Position numbers and translations under genes: made by a program. Of a stretch of 64,000 nucleotides of DNA, positions 37,140 through 49,338 are shown one piece after another. Source of the stretch: Malus domestica (Eukaryota; Streptophyta; Magnoliopsida; Rosales; Rosaceae); contig NC_091674.1 of NCBI RefSeq assembly GCF_042453785.1, positions 19,503,001 through 19,567,000 of the forward strand. The letters are read 5' to 3'. The stretch's first letter is position 1. Each line of letters begins with the position of its first letter. The notes below the pieces were generated by a model that searched no databases, was not told the origin of the DNA, and saw nothing but the letters and a program-made list of their open reading frames with translations.

Positions 37140-39065
37140 AAAAAGGTTGCACGCACACCTAGTGAAGTGGGATTCGACTCGAACCCACAATTTCTTAATT
37201 AGAACCAAAACACAAATCAAGCTTCTAGTCCCAAAACTCATATTTTATTAGAGCCAATCTGTGTACACCAATTTAATTCACACCCATACCCCTGCTTCCA
37301 AATAGTCATACTATTTGTTGGTATGGTCTCTCGTAAAATAATTGGTAACTTTATTCTGTCTGTTTAATTTTTGCATTTATCAAGGTACCATAAGTGACGA
37401 GGCAATACAGTATACTCCATAATCCATATGCAGCATAGCAAAAGCCATCTTGTAATTACAGTGGCTTGCCTGGAGGCTGGAAGTGGACGGAGAATATGCG
37501 CCCGCCTGCAATGTTTAACCAAAACAATTGATTATAGTTAGACCTGTAAACGGGTCGGGTTTATTGGGTTTGAACTCGACCCGTTAAGTTAACGGGTCAT
37601 CCGAACCCAACCCGTTAAGCTAATGGGTCACCCGAATCCGACCCGTTAAGCTAACGGGTCACCCGTTTCACCCGTTAACAATTATTATTATTTTTTTTTA
37701 CATAAAGTTTATTTTTTGTTATTAAGACTTTACTAAAATTACTAAAATATCCTCAACTAACGGGTGCTAACGGGTCTAACGGGTTGACCCAAAGTGATCC
37801 GTTATTTAACGGGTTGTTAACGGGTTCACCCGTTAGCGACCCGACCCGTTAAGTATCCACCCAAATACAAATATTAACGGGTCGGGTCGGGTTAACGGGT
37901 TGGATCCAAAATGCCAGGCCTAATTATAGTCATCCTAAAAATATGTGGCCGGCTTCGCCTAGTATGTCAACAACAAGAGCTAATATGAAATTTACCCATT
38001 AGAAACCAAGGCCCTATGTCATTCGCAGAGTGATGGGAGAAATCTTCACGAGTAAGAAAAATAAACAGAGGACTTACTGTACAGGCAACTGTACAACTAT
38101 AGATTCATATCCATCCAACAGATATCCATAAATGTAAGTCATTTATCAAGACTTCTAAAACCGACATCTTCAATCAGTCCTAAAACCTCAAGCAGTTCAA
38201 AGAAATGTAGCACCAAAATCTAACAAACTCTTATAAGGTATACCAGCACACGCATACATACAAGATCAAATTTAGCTGCAGAGAACACTAGCAAAAATAC
38301 TCATCAAGTAATTTTTGAAATTTACGGCTTTAAAAGCAATCAAACTCATGTACTTAACAAGCAGTAAACACACTCAGCAAACGAAATGCAGAAACTCAAA
38401 TACCCCTTGAGCAGATTTCAACAGAAAAAGTAAACAAAAACATTGCCATATCAGTTAACAAGTCAAATAATCCAGAATCGGAGAATCCCCATATCAGAAA
38501 AAGTAAACAAAAACATTGCCATATCAGAAAAAGTAAACTCAAATACTGCTTGATATCAGTAGCTAAAATCCAGAATCCCCATATCAATTAACAAGTCAAA
38601 TAATCCAAACTAAAATCACTGCATTTTGGAACTAATAAAAAATTGTCAGATTTAAAAAACAAAACATGGGTTTTTTTTTTTTAAGAAATGAAAATTCGTA
38701 ATTTCGAATGAAAAAGAAGAAACAAAAACATAAGATTTATGAAGATACAACATTAAACAAATGAAAAGAACACAGAAAGTGTCTATATATAGTGATATAA
38801 AAATACCCAAGTACGTAAATCAGCGTAGAAAGAGTGAAGAGAGAGCAAGGTTGAAGAGGGAGAAATACTTACACATAAGTGGTTGTACGAATGGAGGACA
38901 AGAAGATCGTGGCCGTCGGATTAGAGCTTTTTGGAAGAACAGACGACAGGAGAGAGAGGCTAGGAAGAACAAAAGGCGCCGCGGCGGGTCGGGAGAGAGG
39001 GTACGAGAGTGGGGAGAGAGAAAGAAAGAAAGGGATTAGAATTTAGGGCTGGGCGCTAGCTTCTG
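37140..39065 (-). other. Foreign DNA inside the hAT-like element (possible captured gene leader and intron)
   Basis: It is absent from the related element at 3843-5491. On the minus strand it begins with a C/T-rich stretch like a plant 5' UTR (39050-38880, with CGACCCGCCGCGGCGCC), then a possible donor TGTGTAAGTATTTC, then T-rich intron-like sequence with repeats around 38400-38600 (CATATCAGAAAAAGTAAAC units on the plus strand). No protein homology found. Confidence 0.45.
37539..37922. mobile_element. hAT MITE, 384 bp, nested
   Basis: A perfect 8-bp duplication ATTATAGT (37531-37538, 37923-37930) flanks TAGACCTG...CAGGCCTA ends. It is packed with GACCCGTTAA and CGGGTCGGGTT motifs. It lies within the larger hAT-like element and uses the same terminal motif. 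Confidence 0.9.
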
Positions 39066-40867
39066 ATCAAATCAAATGGAAAAAATTGGAAAATAATGGA
39101 AAATATAAGGGGCTTTTTTGTCCAAAAAAGTTTTAATAATATAAATGAAATAGAATCTAATGATAAAGATTTATTCTCATTTATCTAACGGCTGTTATTT
39201 AAGTAAAGTCTTTAATAGTTTTTTAATTAATGTAGAAGTATAAAAAATATAGAAAAATATATAAACGCTTGTAATGACAAACTTTACAACTTTTGTGAAG
39301 AGCTTAACTTCGAAATTCGCCACTATAATCATATAAATCATAGATCAAAATTTAACCATTGATTGTTGTTTACATTTACGCTTCATTTTTCTCATCAAAT
39401 TTTATTTTTTCAAATTTTATTTTTTGAAAACATGATCTATTAGAGGATGCAAGAAGATGAATGGTTTGGATCGTTGATATTATGTTCAAAGTTTTATGGT
39501 TAGTGAAAATATTGCTTGATATTTATAAAGTTTCTACAAACTATATAACATCGACTCATATTTCAGTTAACCGTAAATATTGAAACGTGATATCAAAGAT
39601 CTGAACATTCATCTTCTTACATCCACCAGATGATTATGTTTTCAAAAAGGAAAATTAAAAAAATGAAATTCAGTAACAAGAATAAAGCGTAAATGACAAT
39701 AGACGGTCAAATATAAATTTAAGGTTTATGGATTATAGTGTTGGATTTCGAAGCTGACCCTTTCATGAAAGTTGTAAAGCTTGTCATTATGAGTGATTGT
39801 ATATTTTTTTTTTACATGTTTTACACTTCTACAATAATTATTATTAATTTTATTAATTTTTCCCTCAAATAAAAAAATATTATTCATGAGGTTTGGAGGA
39901 TTTTAAAAATCTAAACGATAATGTAAGTGTAACCACTATCTACTCGTGGAGAAATAATGATGAATCACAAGGGTTTATATATTCTTTCACATTTTTCATA
40001 CTTGTATGTATGTCTTCTTAGTTCTTGCCCATACAAATACTATACTAGTTTATTTTAATTTTGGACAACAACATGTTAAGTAAAATTTATCCTAGTAATG
40101 ATAATAAGAAACTCTCATAATAAAAATAAATAATGACTAAAACTTTTTTTTAAACTCATATAGAATAATAATACAAAACTATATATATTTAATATAGAAT
40201 ATATTGTATATATTAATATGGCTATTGCATAAACATGATCTAAAAGATTTATAATAAATCTTTTAGTAATATGGCTATTGTATATATTGTATATTGTTAT
40301 ACAGAATATATTGTATATATTAATATGACTGTTGTATATATTAATATGGCTATTGTATATATTGTATATACTAAAAGATTTATAATAAATCTTTTAGTAA
40401 TTAAACTTTAAAATTATCAAAATAATTTTTTTTCTTAACAGGTCGAAACGGGTCATCCACGTGTTATCCGCTTGTATACCTGTTAAGAACCTGTTAATAA
40501 TGGGTTCTTAACGGGTTCTTAACAGGTCACCCGATAATGATCCGATTAGTTATCGTGTTGACTCGAAACCCATTATTTTCGTGTCGTGTCATCATGTCGT
40601 GTCAGAAATTGCCAGGTCTAGCGACAGGTATCAAAAGATTCCAAAATCATCGTTACGTGTGCATGATGTTAGCAGTGATGTCAAATTTAAGAGGGAAGCG
40701 TGAACTACGGCGAAAGAAACAAACACACATATTATACAAAGATCACAAATAGAATTTGTAAAATAAAAAAAAATCACAAATAGAATTGTTTAAAGAAGCA
40801 TGAAAGGTTTTCTCAAAATATAAAAGGCAACAGAAACAAACAAACAAACAAATATAAAAAAAAACGG

Positions 40868-42089
40868 TTAATCTCAGTTTATTACCATAAAATTTTGTGG
40901 TTTTCAGCATTTGGTACATGAAATTTTTTTCATCCAAGAGTCATACCTCAAGTTCCAATTTTCGAACAGTCTTATACATTCGTTAAGCTGATTATTAAGT
41001 CAGCCATTAACTGATGATGTGGCGCCCATGTAGAGAATTATAGGGCCCACATGTCGTTAAGGGTCCATGTGGAACTAAAAATAAATAAAAATTAATAAAT
41101 TAAAAAATTAAAAAAAAAAGAAAAAGAAAGGTGGGGATAATTGCTTCCTCTCTCCTCGCCCCATTTTCTCTCTTCTGCAAATCTTAGATCGATGGAAATG
41201 CAACTTTGGTGGTTCTGGCGGGCTGCAAGGGGTGGTTAAGAAAGCGCGAGCTTGCCACAGTTGAGCAGCAACAAGTGCGGGTCTTGGTGGATCGGGGTTG
41301 GCTGGGTGGTTCAGGCAGAAAAGAAATGGTTGGGATCTGGGTTGGTGAGTTTGGCGTGCCTACAGCTTTGCCCAGCTCCGCTGTTGCTCGGATTAAGGAA
41401 CAAGAGATGAAAACCCAATGAGTGGGATTTGGCCATTGAGTGAAGAGATGAGCGGGATTTCTCTGGCCTTCACCTTCATCCCCAAATTTTTGCAATTTTT
41501 TTTAGGGGTAAGAATAGGGAAAACACTGGAAATTGGAATTGGAAAAAATTTAATGGGAAAACTCCATGGACAAAGAATTCGAATTCTTGGGAGCAAATTG
41601 GGTCGATAGGCTTATCATTGGGCACACTATATTTTCCCTTTCAATTCCTCCGTCGGTTGCCGAATCAATCTCCGCCCAACCATTGCCAGTGGCAGTAATA
41701 GGGAGGGCGACGATTACGCGGTCCACAAACCTCCATGGAGGGTTACAAGGTTGCGAGGGCAAGGGCTGATGAGGATTTGAGATTTGAGGAGAGAGGAAAA
41801 GGGACAAGAAGAGAGGAAGCAATTATCCCCACCTTTTTCTATTTTTTGTTTTTAAATTTATTAATTTTTTAAGTTTTTTTATTTCCACGTAGACCCTTAA
41901 CGAATGTGGCGTCCTGTCATTCTCCACATGGGCGTTACGTCATCAGTTAACGGCTGACTTAACAATCAATTTAACGGATGTATGAGACTGTTCGAAAATT
42001 GAAACTTGAGGTATGACTCTGGGATGAAAAAAAATTTATTTACCAAATGTTGAAAACTACGAAACTTTAGGCTAGTAAACTGAGATTAA
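40868..42089. mobile_element. TIR element carrying a gene fragment
   Basis: Long inverted ends: TTAATCTCAGTTTATTACC and the mirrored GGCTAGTAAACTGAGATTAA. CATTAACTGATGATGTGGCG is mirrored by CGTCATCAGTTAACGGCTGA. The middle contains a G/C-richer gene-like part (41160-41820), with inverted flanks GAAAGGTGGGGATAATTGCT and AGCAATTATCCCCACCTTTT. No transposase. The right ~50 bases also occur at 53281-53330, copied by the tandem duplication. Confidence 0.75.
41500..41700 (+). pseudogene. Fragment of an unknown gene, homologous to 51720-51984 and 56136-56399
   Basis: The plus strand reads MDKEFEF...VDRLIIGHTIFS then LSIPPSVAES. The frame at 51984 (minus) reads IDEEFEFCNRSDRHIIRPAS then FSPPIPPSVTD. 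The DNA just before also matches (AAGAATAGGG, TTGGGAAAAA/TTGGAAAAAA, AAACTCCAT). One unknown parent gene therefore contributed to two different repeats. Confidence 0.65.
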
Positions 42090-42225
42090 AGAGAGAAAAA
42101 AAAAAGCACAAATAGAAACACAACTCTCTCCGTCGTGAGCCCCATCAACTTTATCATATTCACACCTAATTCACGTACCTACACCACCAAAAATTCCAAA
42201 CTCAATATATTAACAAGAAGGGGCA

Positions 42226-42385
42226 TTTTTTTTTTCAAGTAAGCAGTATTATGTAGGGTAAAGAAATGAGTTAAGCTTCACAATTGGTAAGCCATAATAA
42301 TGTAGTCTAAATTCTCACTTGGCAAACAAAAACAAAACCTAAAACCTCTCATTTACAAGTAAAAATAAATACAATTGACCGCAAT
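42226..42385 (-). mobile_element. Diverged SINE copy upstream of the UGT pseudogene
   Basis: It starts with a T-tract and keeps AACCTCTCATTTACAAGTAA, the reversed tRNA-like head. The matching copy in the right duplicate is 53466-53625. Confidence 0.55.
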
Positions 42386-42691
42386 AGACTTACAAGTCAA
42401 TGGTCACATTGTTCTCAATTATTCTCCACAATTTTCCTTATAAATATTCTTTTTCTTCCTTGCATTCATTTCATCAAACATTAAAATCCCTAGAGCAACC
42501 ATGGCATTAGACACCCAAAGCCACCGCAGCAGTAACCACCACTACAACGACCACCATAAACTGATCAAACCACCGCATGTTGCCATCGTCTCAACTTCAG
42601 GCCTAAGCCACCGCATGTTGCCATCGTCTCAACTTCAGGCCTAAGCCACCTCATTCCCCTCGTCGAGTTAGCCAAACGACTCATCGTCCAG

Positions 42692-44117
42692 TGATAGGAT
42701 TTTTACTACTCATGTGAACGGGCTTAACTCTCCTATTTTACTTGCAAGAATCACAAGGTTATTGTAGTATAAACGGATTTCGCAAGGTCATCTTCACAGG
42801 GATTATTAAATAATTCGAACTAATCAGATTCCATTTAATTATTGTAAAATAGAAATTGAAGTGATTGATTTTATAACCTAATTAAAATAAAAACGAATTT
42901 AATGAATTAAAAATAAACAATCTGCAATATTAGGATTAGAGAGAAGAAAACAGTTTTGAGAAAATCAAATTAAGAAAGCACTAGGGTTCCACCATCACCT
43001 AGCAATCCTATGAATTTTTACCAATTACTTATGATCTACACATGCCACTTTGAAGGTTAGATTTTCCTAATTCATATTCTACTTGGAACCTCCAACATAG
43101 AACGTATATCTAACATGCAACCCGTCCGGACGTTCGGATCAAATCTAAACATGAAAGACTCATTATGCTTTATGAAAATCCTTTGAAAAACCATGCAATC
43201 CTTATGACGTGATATTCATCTTAAGAGAAATTACAATTATTAATCACAAGAAGCCAGCGTCAATTTCAGGGAACCTTCCGACCAAAATTGCATCAAATTA
43301 CTTTTCTAAAGATCCTAATGGTGATCAGGCATTACGACAATTAGATAGTTTTTATCCCGGTGATTAACAATTCAAAGTACGCATGCAATCGATCATAAGC
43401 AATTAAATAAAAATCACATATTCATGCTAAGGCTCAAGGCTTCGCCCTAGCAAAAGAAATTAGTTCCGCATATTCATAATTGAAATCATAGAAATATCTC
43501 TTAAGAAAAGGATTGAAAACACCTTCAAGTAGAAAATCTTCAAAACCCTAACACTTCTCTGTCTCCAATATTGCATAAAATAAAACGTCCAGAAAAACTA
43601 TAGACGGCCAAGCAATATATATGCCAAGCCTCTCCACAAACCCTAGGAAACATAACCCTAAATTAAATGATAAAATTCGTCTAAAATCTGAACAGCCACG
43701 TTTTGACCCATAAGCTGCTCCAAAACTGGCCCAATATAGCTGGATTTAATGTTTGGGATATTCTGAACACTTTTCCAGAAGGCCACGAACCCATCCGAGG
43801 TCATCTTGGGCTCCAAAAACGCAATTTAAGCCCAAAAACGTCATTTTCCAGCACTGCGCACTGCTTCTTTATTTCATCGTCAGAAAATAACCGCTTGGTG
43901 GAAAAATCCCAATTTTTGATACGATCAAGCTAAGTGACTCACGAACGTCCTCCAACTGGAATTACTCCAAAATTCGTCCATTTGATCCTGTTTTGCTCCA
44001 GAGGAAGTCGAAAGTCCTATATTAAAAATACAATTCAAATTATCAAAAATTTTCCAATATTTTAACCAAAATATACTAAGATTAGGGTAAAATATATAAT
44101 ATAAAATCTACTCATCA
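42692..44117 (-). repeat. 3' LTR of the young element
   Basis: 1426 bp, in minus-strand sense the downstream LTR. It borders the polypurine tract at about 44118-44135. Confidence 0.93.
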
Positions 44118-46911
44118 AATACCCCCAAACTTAGCTTTTTGCTTGTCCTCAAGCAAAACAAGACTCAAACAAAAATAAAAACTTAACAAACTAAACAACT
44201 GGCTAAAATTAACTGACAAAAATTTTCACCTTCAAAGTTGCAATCCATAGCAAATTTTAAAAACTAGAACATTTTTTCAAAAGTTCCAACCAATCCCACC
44301 ATAGAGTCTAAGCCATTTAGAATCAATTAGAAAAGAATTCACAAACTTCCTTTGGTGTAAAGTGAACCACATAATTAAGGAGACTCGACTAAAACCCTTA
44401 CCTCTCGTACTTCTTTATTTCACACATACTAACTTTAAATATAACTGTTTTTCATTTTCTTTTTCTTTTCAATTTTTTTTTCTTTTTTTCAGTAACAATT
44501 TTTTTTTTTTCAGTAACAGTAGTGGTCGTGCAATGTCGGTTTACTTAAGCTTTCGATCCAACCCATGTAGCGAGCTTTAGGTCAATGACTCCCAAACCAC
44601 TAGGGCTTTAGGACACTAGGTGTAGAACACCCCTAAGGACTTATTAACCCGAGCTGAAAAGGCTACGAAACCAACTAACCACCCTGCCCCATGCCAAAAC
44701 CCTACCGTTTGACGCGAGAATCACTGCTGATTAGGTAGGACTGGCCCGGTTACTAGGCAAAACCTCGGGTGAGACAATTATTACTTTATTCACAATAATA
44801 ACTGACTTTACTTAAAACAAAAATTAAAAATAACTTAGACTAAAAGCAAGTGTTTCAATCTCACTCCCCACAAACCATGTTGGTGTGATGTGCAAAGTTC
44901 AAATTATAATTCATGAATTAGTGTCTAAGCAACGATAAATAGCAAAAACTCTAATGTGGGATTAACATTCACCATGTCCATTTGTTCTAACGTTTAAAAT
45001 AATCTATGGATATTAACTTAAAAAGAATGAAAACTTTTAACCGACACAAAAATTAAAAACCTAAAATGTTATTTTCCCACCCCCAAACTTATTTCACACT
45101 TTGTCCTCAAGGTGTGGTGGAAACAAAAAGAAAACTAAAAAAAATAAAAAATAAAAAAAACACAATACAAAAACTGTGACACTAGAAAAATAAAATGGAC
45201 AAGACTATAAAAAGAAAAGGAAAGGAAAGAAACTAGAAAACAAAATGTAAAGAAAGGAATTCAAACCACCTAGGATGTATGGAAAAGATCAGGACGTGAC
45301 GGGCCACTTGCTACACGCCCTTTTGAAATAAACATTGGATTCCCTATAAAAAAAAAATGGCATGCAGCTGGCATGCAAGTGGAAAGTGGCGTGCAGATTT
45401 GTTTCTGTCTCTGTCAGAGCCCAAACGGCTCTCTCCCCTCTTTATTCAAACCGAGTCAATTGAGCAGACATATGAATACTCCAGCTTTGAACACGTGGCA
45501 TGCATCACGAAGGGTAGCTCCATAGGATTCCAAATCAAGGGTTAAGATCAACCCCATGTGCCCATCTAGCTCTCTCTAGAAATTCTGAAAATACTTTTAC
45601 TCTCTCCATTTCACAGCAAATCCTTCTTTCTCCCATTTTTTTTTTCATTTCTCTCGGACCCCATATCTCATAAAAATGAAAAAAAACCTCTCTGTCTCTC
45701 ACATTTTTTTTTTCATGTCCCCCAATGCATCTCTGCTCTCTTCTTCATTACTTTAAAAAAAACGCAATAACCTTCTGCCTCTTAGAAATTCAGCCTCCTC
45801 ATCTCTCGTTTTTCTCTCATTTCTCTCATTTGTGAGAACCCGAGCCTCTCCTCTCTCGCACAGCAGCACCAACCTTGCACCCCAAATATTGGTAGATCTT
45901 TGGTTGATTGTCCAAAAAACCAGCCATCAGCAGGTAACACACCGTCGTCCACCTTTTTTTTTTTTTTTATAGTCTCTGAGTAACTGGTTGAACATCATGG
46001 TTCTGTGACTGATGCATGTTGGTCTCAGATCTGTGTATATTATGAATGTGCAAATGTCCCTGACCTGAAAGCTCTGCAACGGCAATGAAAAGGAACAACA
46101 GCTACAACACTGCAGATCCGGTTTAGATCCTCATTGAAAAGGTATGCTTCTATATCCTTGCAACTATGTTTGATAAGAATCTGTGAATAAAAATTTGTAT
46201 ATGGTCTCAGTGCCTCAGTATGTTGAATTGGCTTGTTCGTCATGCATGAAGAGATCTATAAATTCATCATGTCTTATTCTCTGTGCCACTTAGATCCCTC
46301 AACTTTGTTTCTGCACTACGCACTGCCTAATCTCATGAATGTAGAGGAATTTATGATGAATTGATGATGAATGTGCTGGGGGAATAAATGTTGATTGCAC
46401 CCCCTTAGTTGGGATCAGGGCGAATCAGTTCTGAATGCAACCTGCAATAAAAAACCTAATTAGATAAGTAAAGAAAAATAACAATAATTAAAAACTGCAA
46501 TTTTTTTTTCAATTTTCTGATTTTTTTATTTTTGTGATTTTTGTAATTAGGAATAAAAACAGGAAAATAAAATAAACGAAATAAAAAGAAAAGAGTTAGA
46601 AAAATTGGGTTGCCTCCCAATTAGCGCTTTAGTTAACGTCTATAGCTAGACGTAGAGGGAAGAATTGAAGATCACGTCACTTGTTCCCTTCGAGTTAACC
46701 ACTTCTTGATAGCATCATACGGCAACAATAGGTATGGAATGAGTTGTTGTTTATCAGTTGTTGAATACTTCATAAGTGCACTTCTATGTGAATGAATCTT
46801 TGTGATCAAATAAGGTTGTTTCCAGTGAGGTTTATGTTTCCGTCGAGCTGCCTTGAACCTTGTATTTAACACCCACAACCTCTGCACTGGCAAAATTTCT
46901 CTATGAGGAAT

Positions 46912-47673
46912 TTAGCTGTCACGGAATTGATCCTGATTTTCTTTAAATTTGATGAATTGCGACGTTTGCGTGTCCAATTCAGCAACCAAAATTTTCTGAT
47001 CAGTAGCCTGTTGCTCCGAATCCAAAATGGTCAGAGTAGTCAAAAGCTGATCATGTGATGTCTGATGTACTGATTTTGAATGAACAGCTTCTAACATATC
47101 AATTCTTGTGCATTCTTGCAGCCCTGCTGGGAAGGGTTCTGGTGGCCCATAAACTTGGGGAGGAAAAGATTGTGGGGAAATTGTTTCACGATCAGCAGGT
47201 GGTGTTTCCTCCCTTGGGCATGACTGGGTGGCAGATTGCTCTTCAATTCCTGCACCAATCTCCTCTTGATCATTAAAGCTCTTCCCATAATTTAATGCTT
47301 GAATCAGAAATCCGTCATTGGTTATTTCAATGTATAAGTCAATTAATTCCAACAATTTAGAGAGCTTGTCCTCCACTGAAAGCTCTTGTGGCACATTAAG
47401 CTGCTCAAAATACCGCCCAAGATGCTCTTTCAAACTTTGAGTGTAGAACTCTGAATGTGGATTGTTCCAGTTCCATTTTGAATCGTTTCTCATATTTATA
47501 TACTTCTGGACATAATCTGGAAAATATTCTCTCTCAGGACATTGCAAAATATCATGAGTATTTGAATTACAAAGAGCACAAACTGTGGGCTTAAATCCAT
47601 AATAACCCTTTTCTGCTAATGACACCCAAAGGGGTGGTCCTAGATTGAATTCAGGGGGAACTGCAAATTCCAT
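46912..47673 (-). CDS. Gag-like zinc-knuckle protein of the young LTR element
   Basis: 253 residues from ATG 47673. Residues 32-45 are CALCNSNTHDILQC, a perfect CX2CX4HX4C zinc knuckle as in retroviral-type nucleocapsids, here unusually near the N-terminus. The middle is acidic and helical (ELSVEDKLSKLLELIDLYIE), then a proline-rich part and a Q-rich helical C-terminus. A second short frame (46893-46672) follows. The knuckle suggests binding of the element's RNA. It is not a complete gag, because no capsid-like domain is recognised before the knuckle. Confidence 0.7.
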   Translation of the reverse strand: MEFAVPPEFNLGPPLWVSLAEKGYYGFKPTVCALCNSNTHDILQCPEREYFPDYVQKYINMRNDSKWNWNNPHSEFYTQSLKEHLGRYFEQLNVPQELSVEDKLSKLLELIDLYIEITNDGFLIQALNYGKSFNDQEEIGAGIEEQSATQSCPREETPPADRETISPQSFPPQVYGPPEPFPAGLQECTRIDMLEAVHSKSVHQTSHDQLLTTLTILDSEQQATDQKILVAELDTQTSQFIKFKENQDQFRDS

Positions 47674-47912
47674 TGTTGCACTGCTCAAAAAGAAACAAAT
47701 TGTAACCTACCAAACAAAATTAACAATTAAATAAAAAGATATATACAAAAATAATTAACTAAGAGTTGTTGTAATCTGAGAAAAATAAAACAAAAACGAA
47801 AATTAATTAATTAATTAATTTTTGTTCTTATATGTATAAACAGCAATAACTAATTGAAATTCTGATTAGTAGGAATTATTTTAAATAATCCCCGGCAACG
47901 GCGCCATTTTCT

Positions 47913-49338
47913 TGATAGGATTTTTACTACTCATGTGAACGGGCTTAACTCTCCTATTTTACTTGCAAGAATCACAAGGTTATTGTAGTATAAACGGATT
48001 TCGCAAGGTCATCTTCACAGGGATTATTAAATAATTCGAACTAATCAGATTCCATTTAATTATTGTAAAATAGAAATTGAAGTGATTGATTTTATAACCT
48101 AATTAAAATAAAAACGAATTTAATGAATTAAAAATAAACAATCTGCAATATTAGGATTAGAGAGAAGAAAACAGTTTTGAGAAAATCAAATTAAGAAAGC
48201 ACTAGGGTTCCACCATCACCTAGCAATCCTATGAATTTTTACCAATTACTTATGATCTACACATGCCACTTTGAAGGTTAGATTTTCCTAATTCATATTC
48301 TACTTGGAACCTCCAACATAGAACGTATATCTAACATGCAACCCGTCCGGACGTTCGGATCAAATCTAAACATGAAAGACTCATTATGCTTTATGAAAAT
48401 CCTTTGAAAAACCATGCAATCCTTATGACGTGATATTCATCTTAAGAGAAATTACAATTATTAATCACAAGAAGCCAGCGTCAATTTCAGGGAACCTTCC
48501 GACCAAAATTGCATCAAATTACTTTTCTAAAGATCCTAATGGTGATCAGGCATTACGACAATTAGATAGTTTTTATCCCGGTGATTAACAATTCAAAGTA
48601 CGCATGCAATCGATCATAAGCAATTAAATAAAAATCACATATTCATGCTAAGGCTCAAGGCTTCGCCCTAGCAAAAGAAATTAGTTCCGCATATTCATAA
48701 TTGAAATCATAGAAATATCTCTTAAGAAAAGGATTGAAAACACCTTCAAGTAGAAAATCTTCGAAACCCTAACACTTCTCTGTCTCCAATATTGCATAAA
48801 ATAAAGCGTCCAGAAAAACTATAGACGGCCAAGCAATATATATGCCAAGCCTCTCCACAAACCCTAGGAAACATAACCCTAAATTAAATGATAAAATTCG
48901 TCTAAAATCTGAACAGCCACGTTTTGACCCATAAGCTGCTCCAAAACTGGCCCAATATAGCTGGATTTAATGTTTGGGATATTCTGAACACTTTTCCAGA
49001 AGGCCACGAACCCATCCGAGGTCATCTTGGGCTCCAAAAACGCAATTTAAGCCCAAAAACGTCATTTTCCAGCACTGCGCACTGCTTCTTTATTTCATCG
49101 TCGGAAAATAACCGCTTGGTGGAAAAATCCCAATTTTTGATACGATCAAGCTAAGTGACTCACGAACGTCCTCCAACTGGAATTACTCCAAAATTCGTCC
49201 ATTTGATCATGTTTTGCTCCAGAGGAAGTCGAAAGTCCTATATTAAAAATACAATTCAAAGTATCAAAAATTTTCCAATATTTTAACCAAAATATACTAA
49301 GATTAGGGTAAAATATATAATATAAAATCTACTCATCA
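47913..49338 (-). repeat. 5' LTR of the young element
   Basis: 1426 bp and nearly identical to the other LTR. The primer-binding site lies at about 47890-47908. Confidence 0.93.

Larger units (their letters stand above)
36903..40620 (+). mobile_element. hAT-like element, 3.7 kb, with foreign insert
   Basis: The ends are TAGACCTGGCATTCGTG and ...AAATTGCCAGGTCTA. Target duplications are GCGATAGG (36895-36902) and GCGACAGG (40621-40628), 7 of 8 identical. Subterminal ACCCGTTAA/GGGTC motifs are frequent. The outer parts (36903-37140, 39065-40620) align with the inverted element at 3843-5491. The middle does not. No transposase is present, so it is non-autonomous. Confidence 0.85.
42692..49338 (-). 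mobile_element. Very young LTR retrotransposon (gypsy-type primer site, no pol; LARD-like)
   Basis: Both LTRs are 1426 bp (42692-44117, 47913-49338), and I count only five mismatches. TCCAG is duplicated (42687-42691, 49339-49343). Read on the minus strand, the LTR starts TGATGAGTAG and ends CCTATCA, followed by TGGCGCCGTTGCCGGGGA, a primer-binding site common in plant Ty3/gypsy elements. The polypurine tract AAGTTTGGGGGTATT precedes the other LTR. The 3.8-kb interior codes for one gag-like zinc-knuckle protein and no protease, reverse transcriptase or integrase. It must have been moved by proteins supplied in trans. Confidence 0.93.

Noticed and set aside
38761-39039. A 92-residue basic protein gene
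   Set aside because: It is the complement of a pyrimidine-rich leader-like block in a transposon. Its K/R/E-rich composition follows from that bias.
43703-49154. Two identical 76-residue genes at 43703 and 48924
   Set aside because: They are the same short open stretch in the two LTRs of one retrotransposon.
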